Part shown: in pieces, positions 1 through 10,655 of the stretch
Layout of the letters: every line of letters begins with the position of its first letter
Numbering within the stretch: the stretch's first letter is position 1
Origin: Spirodela intermedia
Taxonomy: Eukaryota > Streptophyta > Magnoliopsida > Alismatales > Araceae
Assembly (NCBI GenBank): GCA_902729315.2
Contig: LR746272.1
Span: 5,274,272-5,338,271 of the forward strand
DNA: 64,000 nt
Reading direction: 5' to 3'
Program-made: the position numbers and the translations under genes
The notes under the pieces: generated by a model
Databases searched by the model: none
What the model saw: the letters and a program-made list of their open reading frames with translations, nothing else
Told to the model about the DNA's origin: nothing

Positions 1-356
1 TTTCCGGTGTAACTTGAGGGAGATTAACTAAATCATAGATCATATGAAATTTGTTTTAAATTCTAATGAGATTCCTCTAAAGGTAATCCATGAAAATTAG
101 GAAGCATTTAGAAAATTTCTGAATTTATTTCAAATTTAACAGTGGATACTAATGGGACTCTAATCTTAGATGCTCGTTGATATAAATCAAGAATATAATA
201 ATTGTTCATGGCCATAGGGTTATTCTTAATTTGATTTGTACTACCTTCAAGATCCATCAAAATTGATTTTTCCTTCGAATGTTTAATTTTAGGTGAGATT
301 GTGTAAGAATTTTTTGACCTTGGGTGTAAGGATCTTCTACCATGTATAAAAATCAA
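1..356 (-). pseudogene. Ty3/gypsy gag fossil (left edge, incomplete)
   Basis: The minus strand reads as a degraded retrotransposon gag. An open stretch (356 down to 108) ends in FEINSEIF, then a stop. The same frame continues as MLPNFHGLPLEESH, another stop, and NLKQISYDL. The spacing of FEI, LP.FHGLP and acidic residues followed by H resembles the conserved gag core of plant Ty3/gypsy elements of the Athila/Tat assemblage. It lies in the right place, downstream (leftward) of a primer-binding site and an LTR in the same orientation. At least two in-frame stops show it is dead. The rest of the element is outside the window. The clade assignment is inference from motif and primer site only. Confidence 0.5.
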
Positions 357-539
357 TAAATTTGAGAAAAAAGTTTAATAATTGTTACCCTCCTTCAGTT
401 TGCTCTAGTCCTTGCCTTTCTAATCTTTGTTCTCTCTTTTTCTCTATTTTTTTTCCACAAGAAGGAAATAAAAACATGAGTTAACTTTTTTGTGTACTCT
501 AAGAGAAAAATAAAAGAATAGCAAATATTATGTAATACA

Positions 540-562
540 TCCCCAACAATAGAGCCAAAATT
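540..562 (-). other. Decayed primer-binding site (tRNA-Asp type)
   Basis: Directly next to the LTR terminus, the minus strand reads TGGCTCTATTGTTGGGGAT. The primer site of many plant gypsy elements, complementary to the tRNA-Asp 3' end, is TGGCGCCGTTGCCGGGGAT. Most differences are C-to-T or G-to-A, as expected from deamination of methylated cytosines. This marks the adjacent LTR as the 5' LTR of an element whose body runs leftward out of the window. Confidence 0.55.
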
Positions 563-1026
563 TGACATGACTTAGTCATTGTATAATAAATCACATAAAT
601 TTAAAATTTATAAAACTAGAAAATATCAATTTTTAGATATTTAGAAGTATTTATAAACAAATATATCAATTATAAATCAATAAAAGTTTCAAAAATAGTG
701 AAAAAAGTTTAAGTTGATCACTAGGATGTAAATATAATATCTGGTAATATTTCAGATTTTTTCTCAAATAATATAATTTTTTCTAAATTTTAGATTAAGA
801 AATAAAAATAAAATATATTTAAAATTCATAAAAAATAAAATAAAGGGTGCGGACGTCATGATGACATCAGCATCTAATGAACACAAATAAGACAAAACTT
901 AGTTTCTACCTGACAATTCTTATGTAAACATTTACAGAAGATTTAATTGATCAAATTAAGATTTGTAAAAGTCAAAAGAATCATAATTTTTATTATTATT
1001 ATTTTTATTTTTTATTTTTATTTTTT

Positions 1027-2357
1027 AAGAAGAAGAAATTTGATTGAGTGATAAAAGTTTGACCTCATTCCGAGGTTACATAAGTGGGATCTCATTCGCA
1101 CAAGGGGCAAGGATGACATGAAGAATGAAAGACCTCTTTTGAAGAGGGGATGTGATGATACTAGAGATAGACTCCATGGCGTTCATCATATTTGAGGAAG
1201 GTGATTGATTTGCATTGGGTTGAAAAAGCCTTTGAGTTCATGAAAGTTAGAAGATCTGCTCAACAGGAGTAAGACGAGAGCTCCATGTTGTGCGCCATGT
1301 AATGTTCCTGCAAGACAAGAGTTTGCTGCAGTAAGTGGTTCTAAGAGATAAATAAATTGATATAAAGTGGTGAGAAAAGAGTGATTAGGGCAGTGAGGAG
1401 GATAGAACTATGCTGAAGCATGACAATAAGCCCAAATATGAACTTACCTTGCTAGTGTTGCACGCGCCTAATCCCTCTGGCCAAGATCTTGTTAGTATCA
1501 TCAGTTGCCGTACTTCCTCTAAGTAGGTAAGGGACCTTTCACCCCACGAGGAATGACTTGGTCTTTGGTTCTAACTCTTTTCTTTTCCCTTATTCTCTCT
1601 CTCTTCTTTCTCTCTCCTTGAGGGCCTCTTCTTTTACCCTCCACTAATGCCCATTATTTGGTGTACATTAGGCTAGTAATTAAGGGAAGGGAAAAAGGTT
1701 GCCTTTTTTTTCTTTTTTTTTTTTTTTTTTTGTTTTTTGGTTTTAGGGCCCTTTCCCTCACCCTCCACTAATTGTCTATGATGGGCTAGTGATTCCGGGA
1801 AAAGAAGTAGGTTTTTTTTTTTTTTTTTTTTTTCTAGAGAGAGAAAGGGAGGGAGAAAGAAATAGAGAATCGAGAGAGAGAGAGAGGAGAGAGGGTCAAT
1901 CCTATGGATATAGATCTTTACCTTCTCATGGGTTCAAGCTGGCTGATGATACTAATAAGATCTTGAGAGAAGTGCTAGGTTGCCGATTCACAACTAGTTT
2001 GGCAGGTCTGATGTGCTATAGACCTATAGTTCAAAAGTGGGCCGATGCCAACATATGCTGATAGTTCTATGTCCTCACTACTTGAGCATGATAAATAGTA
2101 GATGTGATGTGATTATGAGGAGAGTAATGATTGAAAGTAATGTACCCGAGTAGATTACGATGTGCCTTGTTGTCCGTGTTGTGCATAGGCAAAGTGCATT
2201 CCACATCGGTGGTATGGGATGAGCGCCATGGTGATGTCATGGTTGTGGCTTGTGATAGACCTGAAAATAGAGACAAAAGAAACACGTACTTGTATCTCCA
2301 TTGTGGTCTTCAGCGGCCAATAGTAACCACCCCTGATCTCCTCCAAGCAATACGCCA
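1027..2357 (-). other. Presumed LINE 3' region with internal duplications and poly-T tracts
   Basis: No gene is supported here. Plus-strand T runs lie at about 1702-1738 and 1811-1832. Two direct copies of a module starting ACCCTCCACTAAT occur near 1636 and 1758, each running into a T run. A 22-base inverted repeat with one mismatch pairs 1483-1504 with 1943-1964. A short GA-rich stretch lies at about 1838-1895. Part may be a second small element nested in the LINE tail. Confidence 0.4.
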
Positions 2358-5300
2358 CTATCGTGGAGAGGCCGGTAGTGGAGTGCAGTGTATGCGTAAA
2401 GAGGGTATGCCGAGTCGCTCAAGTCTATGAGCACCTCGGGCTTCCAGGGGCATGTCCTGCCAAAAAGAGAAGACTGTCCTCCGACGCGATCTGACTCCAT
2501 GCGCAGCAAGGGCGTCAGCTGTCTGATTCCCTTCTCGGAATTGATGCGTAATAGTTGTGATGCGTCCTCGACATCGCATGATGTCTGCCCAGATATTCTT
2601 GAGCCTCCAATGAGGACAAGAGTCTGCACGTAACATGTCCACTAACACTTTGGAATCAGATTCTAAGACAATGTTAGTAATATTTTGCTCCTCACAAAGA
2701 AATAAACCATCCCGTATTGCCATAGCCTCTGCCACAGTATTAGTTTGTATATTATAAAAGTTCGAAAAGGCAAAGAGAATGCATCCTGTACTATCGCGTA
2801 AGATACCGCCTCCTGCAGATGATCCTGGGTTGCCTTGAGATGCTCCGTCGACGTTGAGTTTCCACTGTCCAGCCCTCGGTGGTGTCCATCTAACAGATCG
2901 GACAGTAGTCCAGGTCTGTGTAGGTATGATATGGAGTCCCCAAAGCCCAAAAGCCTCACAAACAGAACGCGAGCGTTTCGTTTTATTTGGCACTAAGGAA
3001 TGAGTACTCCGAAGCCATTGTGTTACGTGCCTCATAATCTCTGTGGCACGCATCACTTGGCCTGCATATCGAGATGAGTTACGTCCCTTCCATATTTCCC
3101 ATAACATATATGCTATGGAGATACGGATGAAAGGACAAACCTTGACACTCGTCGGTGAGTCAAAGACTCTCCTAAAGACCTCTAGTGGTGGTCTCGTAGG
3201 TCTGTACGAGAGCATTGGAAGCCAATTCGCTAGAAGTTGATGCCAACACTCGACAGCGATATCACTATGGAAAAATAAATGTTCCATACTTTCGTCTGTC
3301 GTGATAGAGCAACAATGACATTTCCTTTCCACCTCCTGATCGGTGACAATCACTCGATCGTCGGTGGGTAGTCCTCGGTGCATGAACTTCCACAGGAAGA
3401 ACGAAACACGAGGTGTGATGGCCGGATGCCATATGAGATTTCCCCAAAATGTCTTTGGGGAGCGGTTTCTAAAGTGCTGCCAAGAGGAGCTACAAGAGAA
3501 ACTGCCATCTATGGTAAGTGTCCAGATGGGTTGGTCCTCAGTAAAACTCATCTCAGTCATGGTGATGGCTGGTAACAAGTCCGACGGTAGTCCATGCCTC
3601 TCAATAAGTAGACGAGTGTCTCCTTGGAGAAGCTGGGCTACCGTCAAGCGAGGCCAAGAAGATGTGAAAGTGGTAAAACAGGCCAATGGTGTGTCCTCTA
3701 GCCAAGTGTCGTACCAGGCACTGATCTCGCCTCGCCCCACTCGCCAACAAATAAGAGGCACCATCTCCAACCAATGTCGCTGCCAGTCTGCCCATCGTTT
3801 GACTCCTTTGATGTCAGCCGGCTGTCGAGCCCACTCACCATATTTGGCTGACACAAAAGTACCTAGCACCGATGGTGTGGTCCTCATCCTCCAAATGAGT
3901 TTCTTTTGAAGCATGTTAAGTACATCTTGAGGGCGCCTAATACCTAGGCCACCCTCATCCGTAGGTCGACATGCTTTCTCTCAAGAAACTCGGCATTGAC
4001 AACGAGGTCCCTCAAGTTGTCCATCCCAAAGGAAGGACGTACATATCCGTCTAATAGTCTGTAAGACGGTGTCTGGTACCTCATGGACTGCCAAAAGGTG
4101 TAATGGTATGCTCATGAGGACATGGCGTATCAACTGGATCCGTCCTCCAGGGGATAAAAGTTGTAACTTCCATCCTGCTAGTTTCTTCCTTAACTTGCCC
4201 ACTAGGGCGTCAAAATAGTGTATGCGCCTACGACCGAGGAAGATAGGACATCCTAGATAGTCAAAAGGTAAGTGTCCACGAGAGAACCCCGTTAGGCCCT
4301 GGATGCGTCGTATGGTCCCTATGGGGGTAGAAGGGCCTACTATGAAGCTACTCTTCGAGGCATTTACGAGTTGACCTGCAGCTCGCTCATACCTCGAGAT
4401 AATACTCATGAGCCCTCTAATGGATGTCTCACATCCATTGAGGAAGAGTATCGCATCATCAGCAAAGAGGGAGTGTGAGATGATCGGGCAACCCCTCTTC
4501 GAGTAGTATGGTCGGATAAGTCCTTGATTGATCGCTCGGGTGAGGGATCGACTGAGGACTTCTTCAACTAAGATGAAGAGGGTGGGTGATAGTGGATCGC
4601 CCTGTCGTAGACCTCTCGTGGCCGTGAAGAATGGTGTGGAGCTACCGTTCACTAATAAAGAGAAATGATTCTCCCTAACACATGCATCGACTAAGTCAAT
4701 GAAGTCGTCGGTGAACCCAAAGCGTCTAAGAACCTTAATGAGGAAACTCCACTCTATCCTATCAAAGGCCTTCTCCATGTCTAATTTGATGATGATGTTA
4801 GAGCCTCGACAATCATGGCCAAGGGACTGTGCTAGTTCATGTACTAGCATGATGTTATCGTGAATGTACCGTCCCTTGACAAATCTGCATTGTTCTGGAG
4901 ATATAAGTCTATCAAGGAAACTACTCAATCTACGTGTAACGATCTTAGATACAACTTTATAACACACGTTACACAAACTGATAGGTCGAAAGTCTCTAAA
5001 TGAGGTTGGGGTAGTCACCTTCGGTATAAGTGCAAGGAAGGTGGCCTTCCAACTTCGTGTAAAGAGTTTACGACGAAAGATTTCCTTGATGGCCTGGATG
5101 AGATCAGTGCCAATGATATCCCAACATGAAATGTAAAAATCAGCTGAGAAACCATCTAGCCCGGGTGCACGATGTCTGCTCATAGAGAAAACTACTTCCT
5201 TGATCTCTTCTCCCGTGGGTATGGTTGTTATGAGAGAGTTCTCACGGTGAGTGACCAATGACGGGATCGAAGTGAGCATATCATCAGAAATCTCAATCGG

Positions 5301-5891
5301 CTGAGAGGTTAAGAGAGTACGAAAGTACTCAACCCCTGCCTCCTGCATGCGGGAAAGGTCATGATCATATGTCTCTAAAAGAGAGGTATAATCTGAACGT
5401 GAGCGATGAGCGACTGAGGCATGAAAGAAACGAGTGTTTCTATCACCCTCTTGTAACCACTGGATGCGTGATTTCTGGAGATAGAATAACTCCTGTCGTC
5501 GCACAACCTCATCAAGCTGGTCACTCACTCTACTCTTCCTTTCCCAAGCAGCATCTGAATATCTAGCTTGCAGTAGTCTTTCAACTTCTGCTAACTCTTT
5601 TTGCAGTGCATCAACTTGGGTATGGACATTCCCATAGATATGTCGGTTCCACCATTTAAGGTGGAGTTTGAGATTCCTTAACCTATAGCTAAGGTTCTCC
5701 ATAGGAGAATCTGAGATCTGTCCGTACCAGTGATTCCGTACGAAACTCTGAAAGTTTTCATGTTGGAGCCACATGGTTTGAAATCTGAAGGGGGGTCTGT
5801 GGGTGCTCATACTCTGTTTAGGGAGTATGAGGATCGGGGTGTGATCTGACCTATAACGGGGTAATATCGTGACTAATATGGGATGTCGCAT
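2358..5891 (-). pseudogene. LINE ORF2: reverse transcriptase plus RNase H, one in-frame stop
   Basis: The reading frame is continuous for 1,178 codons, stop codons included, from 5891 to 2358 and is interrupted once, by TGA at 3983-3981. Domains in order: end of the endonuclease (SDHTPI); reverse transcriptase with PISLCNVCYKVVSK, LDMEKAFDRIEW, LRQGDPLSP and the catalytic FADD near residue 477; after the stop, the RT-associated zinc-binding region (PRVSFFLWKFMHRGLPTDDR, CHCC); then an RNase H domain (LNVDGASQGNPG, ESDS, REGNQTADALA). RNase H at the C-terminus is known from a group of plant L1 elements. The stop replaces the Trp expected before EKACRPTDEGGLG, so a single G-to-A change inactivated it. 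The frame is otherwise intact, suggesting fairly recent death. Confidence 0.85.
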
Positions 5892-6453
5892 ATTAGTGGT
5901 AAATTTAAAATGAAGAATAGTGGTAAATTTAAATCACACAAATTCTCACTAAATAAAGTGAAAATTAAGTCAAAAGTAAGAAAGGCAGAGTTTCGACCTC
6001 GTGATAGTGATCATCGGAATTTTTTGTGTTCGAGAAGGTTATCGAATGATGTCCACAACCTCAAAGGCTCTCTTTGGACATGGACAACCTAAGCATTTGC
6101 TGAATCTCTTTTTGAAGTCTAAAAAATAATGGCGGAAGTTAAATTAGTTAAAAAAATGATAAAATAGAGTTTTAATGTTGCAGTAGTGATGTATTGATGA
6201 TGCATTGAAATCCTGAGTGTTTAGGAGGATTGTCGTGTAGTGTTCACAGCCTCAAAGGCTCTCCTTAGACAAGAACGACATGAACAATCTTTAGATCTTC
6301 TTGCAAAGTCTAGAGATCAATAAAATGGGCCATCGAATTGTCTCTGATGACTATTACTTGGTAAAGAAGAAAGATGGTGACTTTGCGGCTCTCCGACGAT
6401 TGTCACTTGATGGAGAAGAGCTAGATGGAGGTGGGGTGCATGTTAGGGAGCTT

Positions 6454-9400
6454 TGATAAGTCTTCATTATAATGAGTTAATAATTAATAAATAATATAAT
6501 TTTATAAACTTATAAAAATAGACTTATATTTATATTAAATTATAAAAAATAGTTTTCAATTAATTAATGTAATTTTTTAGTTAATTATGTGATTTTATAT
6601 GAATTTATATGATTTTTATAATCCTATTTTTGAGATAAATGAAGAAAAAGAAATTAAATAAAAATATAGAAAAAGAGGGGAACCCGTCATCTAATCGAAC
6701 GTGTAAGTGGGTTAAAAGCGCAGTCTGGGGGGAGTCACGAGCAAGGGCTCGAGTGGCTATGGACTGATGGGGGCACATGTATGCCACTCTCCTTCCACAC
6801 CACCGGTGGCCAGCTGGTTGTGGGGCAAAGAGTGGTCATACATGCAAGAAAGGGACTCATTACTTCTAAATCTAATATTACTATATATTCTTCCAAAACT
6901 TTAACTTACAACTAATGTGAGACTAAACCTGCATCACACTTTCCCCATAATAGTTTTATTTATTTTAATACCTAAAATACCTCTTAGTTATAATAGAGAT
7001 ATATCATGATGATGTCACTTTATAAGGGTATTTGAGAACTTATTTTCCTCTCTCTCATATAGGCAAGCGACTAACATAGGTTCAAATCCTACCAAAGCCA
7101 AACTTTCTTGTAAATTGTCGGTGAAGAATTAAGTCACTAGAATCGCTCAATCATCGGTGAAAATCTTGTTGACACAATTCGTAGAGTATTGTTATTAAAA
7201 TTATTAAATAATTTGCAATAAAAGGATTATTGAATTCATTGAGTAAATCATTTCTAATTGATCAATGAACAAGTCATCATTAAGAAAAGGACAATCTATC
7301 AGAAAACAAGTTGCCACCTCTTGAGAGCATATTGAATGTGATAAAGAGTCTTCTCTTACTGTGCGGACCTGAGGATGAAGCTCTTTGACATGTGCCTCAC
7401 GTCCATCTAACTCTCTATTGGATGACAGCTACTAGAGAGCTACAAAGTTGCCATTTTTATATTTTGCTGGGTGACAACCACTAGAGATGATTTGATGACC
7501 CATTTCATTGATCTCTAGATTTTACAAGAAGATCTAGACATTGTCCACGTCAACCTTGTCTAAAAAGAGCCTTCAAGGCCATGGATATTACATAACAATC
7601 CTCTCAAACACTGAAGATTTTGATGTATTCTTGACACATCGTCACTACAACATTGGAACTCTATTTTTATGCTTTTAACTTAATTTTTACTTCATTGAGT
7701 GATAACTTGTGTGATTTAAATTTACCAAACTATTCTTTGTTCAATTAAAATTTTACCAATTTTTACAAATCTTAATTTGGTCAATTAAATTATTTGTAAT
7801 CTGATAAGTCTTCATTATCATGAGTTAATAATTAGTAAATAATATAGTTTTAGCCTTAACTCATGATAAATAGACTTATATTTGTGTTAAAGTATGATTT
7901 GTGGTTTTCAATTGATTAACGTGAATTTTTGGGTAATTATATGATTTTATACAATTTTTATAATTTTGAGATAAATGAAGAATAAGAAATAAAAAATATT
8001 ACAAAATGGGGGGACCCACCGGCCAGCCGGGCCTGTAAGTGGGTCAGAAGTGCAGTCGGGGAGTAGCCGCGAGAAGGGGCTCAAGTGGCTTGGCTTGGAC
8101 TGATAGGGGCACGTGTGCACCACTCCCCTTCCACGCGAACGATCGTACACGCGAGTGTAGTGACTTTGCTTATAAAGCTAACATTACTATATATTCGCCC
8201 GAAAAATTGGTGCACAACCGATTTGAGACTAAACCCACATGACACCTTCCTCAGAGGCGGGCGACTGGCGAGGGTTTGAATCCTCCTAGAGTCAAAATTC
8301 ATATATTTTTATCTAATTATCGCAACTTTCTTACAAATCACTAGTGAAGGATTAAGCAACGAGAATCGCTGGATCATTAGCGAAAATCTCGTCAACGTGA
8401 TTCGCAAAGCATTACTACTAAAATTGTTGAATGATTCGCGATAAAAGGATCGCGAATCCATCGAGTAAATCATCTCTGATTGATCAACGAACAAGCTGTC
8501 GTCGGGAAGAGGACAATCTGCTGGGAGACGAGTTGCCACCTCTTGAGAGCGTACTAGATACGATGAAGAGCCTCCTCTTGTTGTGCGGACCTGAGGATGA
8601 AGCTCCCTAACACACGCCCCACCTCCATCCAGCTCCTCTCCGTCGGGTGACAGCCGCCGATGAGCCGCAAAGTCGCTATTTTTCTTCTCCGCTGGGTGAC
8701 AGCCACCGGAGATGATTCGACGACTCACTTCATTGATCTCTAGACTTCACGAGAAGATCTAGAGATTGCCCACGTTGTCTTTGTCCAAAGGAGAGCCTTC
8801 GAGGCTGTAGACACAACACAACAATCCTCTCAAATGCCCAGGATTCTGGTGCATCACCGACACATCGCCGTCATGACGCTAGAACTTTGTTTTCTTACTT
8901 TCAATTTACTTTACGCTTCATTTAGTGATAATTTTTGTGTTTTTAATTTACCAAAATATACTTTGTTCTATTACGATTCTTCCGGCTTTTACAGATCTTA
9001 ATTTGATCAATTAAATCGTTTGTAATCACTTACGTAAGAATCGCCAAGTAGAACTCTGTTTTCACCTGATTCGCACTCGCTGGGTGCTGACATCATCCTG
9101 ACATCCGCGCCCTTATTTCTCTTTTTTGTGAATTTGAAATATATTTCCTTTTTATTTCTTAGTGTAAAATTCATAGAAAATCATATTCATTGAGAAAAAT
9201 TCTGAATAATTACCAGATATTATATTACATTTCTGCAATCAACTTGGAAAATTACCGCTATTTTTGGAATTTTTATTGAATTATAATTGATATATTTATT
9301 TAGAAATACTTCTAAATATCTAAAAATTCGTATTTTCTAGTTTTATAAATTTTATATTTACGTGATTTAATATACAATGACTGAGTCACATCATAATCCC

Positions 9401-9763
9401 TTACGTAAGAATTGTTAAGTAGAACTCTATTTTTGCCTGATTCACATTCGTCGAGTCCTGACATCATCTTGACATCTACACCTGAATTTCCTTTTTTTGT
9501 AAATTTTAAATATATTTTATTTTCATTTCTTAATCTAAAAATTATAAAAAATTATATTCTTTGAGAAACTTTCTGAAAAATTACCCAATATTATATTACA
9601 TCATTGTTATCAATTTTGAAGTTTTCTAATATTTTTAAACTTTTATCATATTATAATTGATATATTTGTTCAAAAATACTTCTAAATATCTGAAAATTAA
9701 TATTATCTAGTTTTATAAATTTTAAATTTACATGATTTATTACACAATGACTAATACACGTCA
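6454..9763 (+). mobile_element. LTR 'B': solo LTR inserted in LTR A, itself split by LTR C
   Basis: The element starts TGATAAGTCTTCATT at 6454 and ends CACGTCA at 9763. It has TG...CA termini and a perfect 5-bp target-site duplication, AGCTT, at 6449-6453 and 9764-9768. Without the inner insertion (7802-9398) it is about 1.71 kb. No primer-binding site or polypurine tract follows either end, so it is a solo LTR. It is AT-rich and CpG-poor compared with the inner copy, so it is older. Flanking sequence on both sides is LTR A in the opposite orientation, which proves the nesting order. Confidence 0.85.
7802..9393 (+). mobile_element. LTR 'C': innermost solo LTR
   Basis: A 1,592-bp solo LTR with TG...CA ends and a perfect 5-bp target-site duplication, TAATC, at 7797-7801 and 9394-9398. 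LTR B sequence stops at 7801 (ending ATTATTTGTAATC) and resumes after the duplication with CCTTACGTAAGAATTG, matching the same point in an uninterrupted copy. It keeps many CpG sites, so it is younger than B and A. A T-arm-like motif (GGTTTGAATCC at about 8272) lies inside but no tRNA gene surrounds it. Confidence 0.88.
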
Positions 9764-10655
9764 AGCTTCATCCTCAAGTCCACATAGCAAGAGAAAGCAC
9801 TTCACTATATCTAGTATACTCTTAAGAGGTGGTGACTTGTCTCCTAGTAGATTGTCCTCTTTCTGACAACTTGTTTGTCAATCAATCGAAGATGAATTAC
9901 TCGATGGATTTGTGATCATTTTATTGTAAATTATTCAATAATTTTAGTAACAAGGCTTTGCGAATTGTGTTGATGAGATTTTCATTGATGATCAAGTGAT
10001 TCCAACAGCTTAGATAAAAATATGAGTTTGACTTTGGTAGGATTCAAACCTACAATAGTTGTCCACTTGCATGAGAGAGAGAAAAATAAGTTTGAAAATA
10101 TCCTTATAAAGTGACATCATCATGGTATATTGTAGTTATAAATAAGGGGTATTTTAGGTATTAAAAATCTTCAAAATCATTTCAGAAAAGGTGTGACTAT
10201 TAGTTTAGTCGCACATCAGTTATACATTGATTATTCAGATGCAAGATTTGAGAGTCAATGAGTCCCTTTCTCATATGTGTACGACCATTCCTTGTCTCAC
10301 AACCAACTAGCTACTAATGACGTGGAAGGGGAATAGTGCACACTTACCCCCATTGGTCCATAGCCACTCAAGCCCCTACTTACAACTTCACCCCGATTGC
10401 ACTTTCAACCTATTTGCGGGCTCGATTGGCTGACAGGTCCTCCCTTTTTTCTTTTTCTTTTTTTTATTTATCTCAAAAATAGGATTATAGAAATCATATA
10501 AATTCGTATAACATCACATATTTAGCAAAAAAATCACACTAACCAACTAAAAACCACTTTTCATACATTAAAATAAATATAAGTCTATTTATCATGAGTT
10601 CAAGTTAAAACTATTTATTTATTAATTATTAACTTATGATAATGAAGACTTATTA

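Larger units (their letters stand above)
986..5891 (-). mobile_element. 5'-truncated plant L1-type LINE inserted in LTR A
   Basis: A non-LTR retrotransposon on the minus strand. Its 5' end is cut at about 5891 inside the C-terminal end of the endonuclease domain (a SDHTPI motif remains). Reverse transcriptase, a zinc-finger RT-associated region and RNase H follow. The 3' end is taken as the A-rich tail on the minus strand at about 986-1026, because LTR A sequence resumes exactly beyond it. An alternative 3' end is the 22-base poly(A) (plus-strand T run) at about 1811-1832, which would make 1027-1810 a separate piece. I could not resolve a target-site duplication. The 5' junction is uncertain by 10-20 bases. 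Confidence 0.75.
563..10655 (-). mobile_element. LTR 'A': 5' LTR of a gypsy-type element, split by nested insertions
   Basis: This LTR is in minus orientation. Its surviving pieces are about 563-985, about 5892-6453 and 9764-10655, recognised because each aligns in reverse complement to the LTR at 13513-15151. The left terminus starts TGACATGACT, where the intact copies in reverse complement start TGATGTGACT. The right terminus ends in ACTTATTA instead of ACTTATCA, a one-base decay. A LINE separates the first two pieces and LTR 'B' (with 'C' inside) separates the last two. The sequence is AT-rich and CpG-poor, fitting an old insertion. The outer target-site duplication cannot be checked because the partner LTR is off-window. 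Confidence 0.7.

Noticed and set aside
8258-8292. tRNA-like T-arm motif (GGTTTGAATCC, and GGATTCGAACCC reversed in LTR D) as a tRNA gene
   Set aside because: No D-arm, anticodon arm or acceptor stem around it. It recurs at the same place in every LTR copy, so it is part of the LTR.
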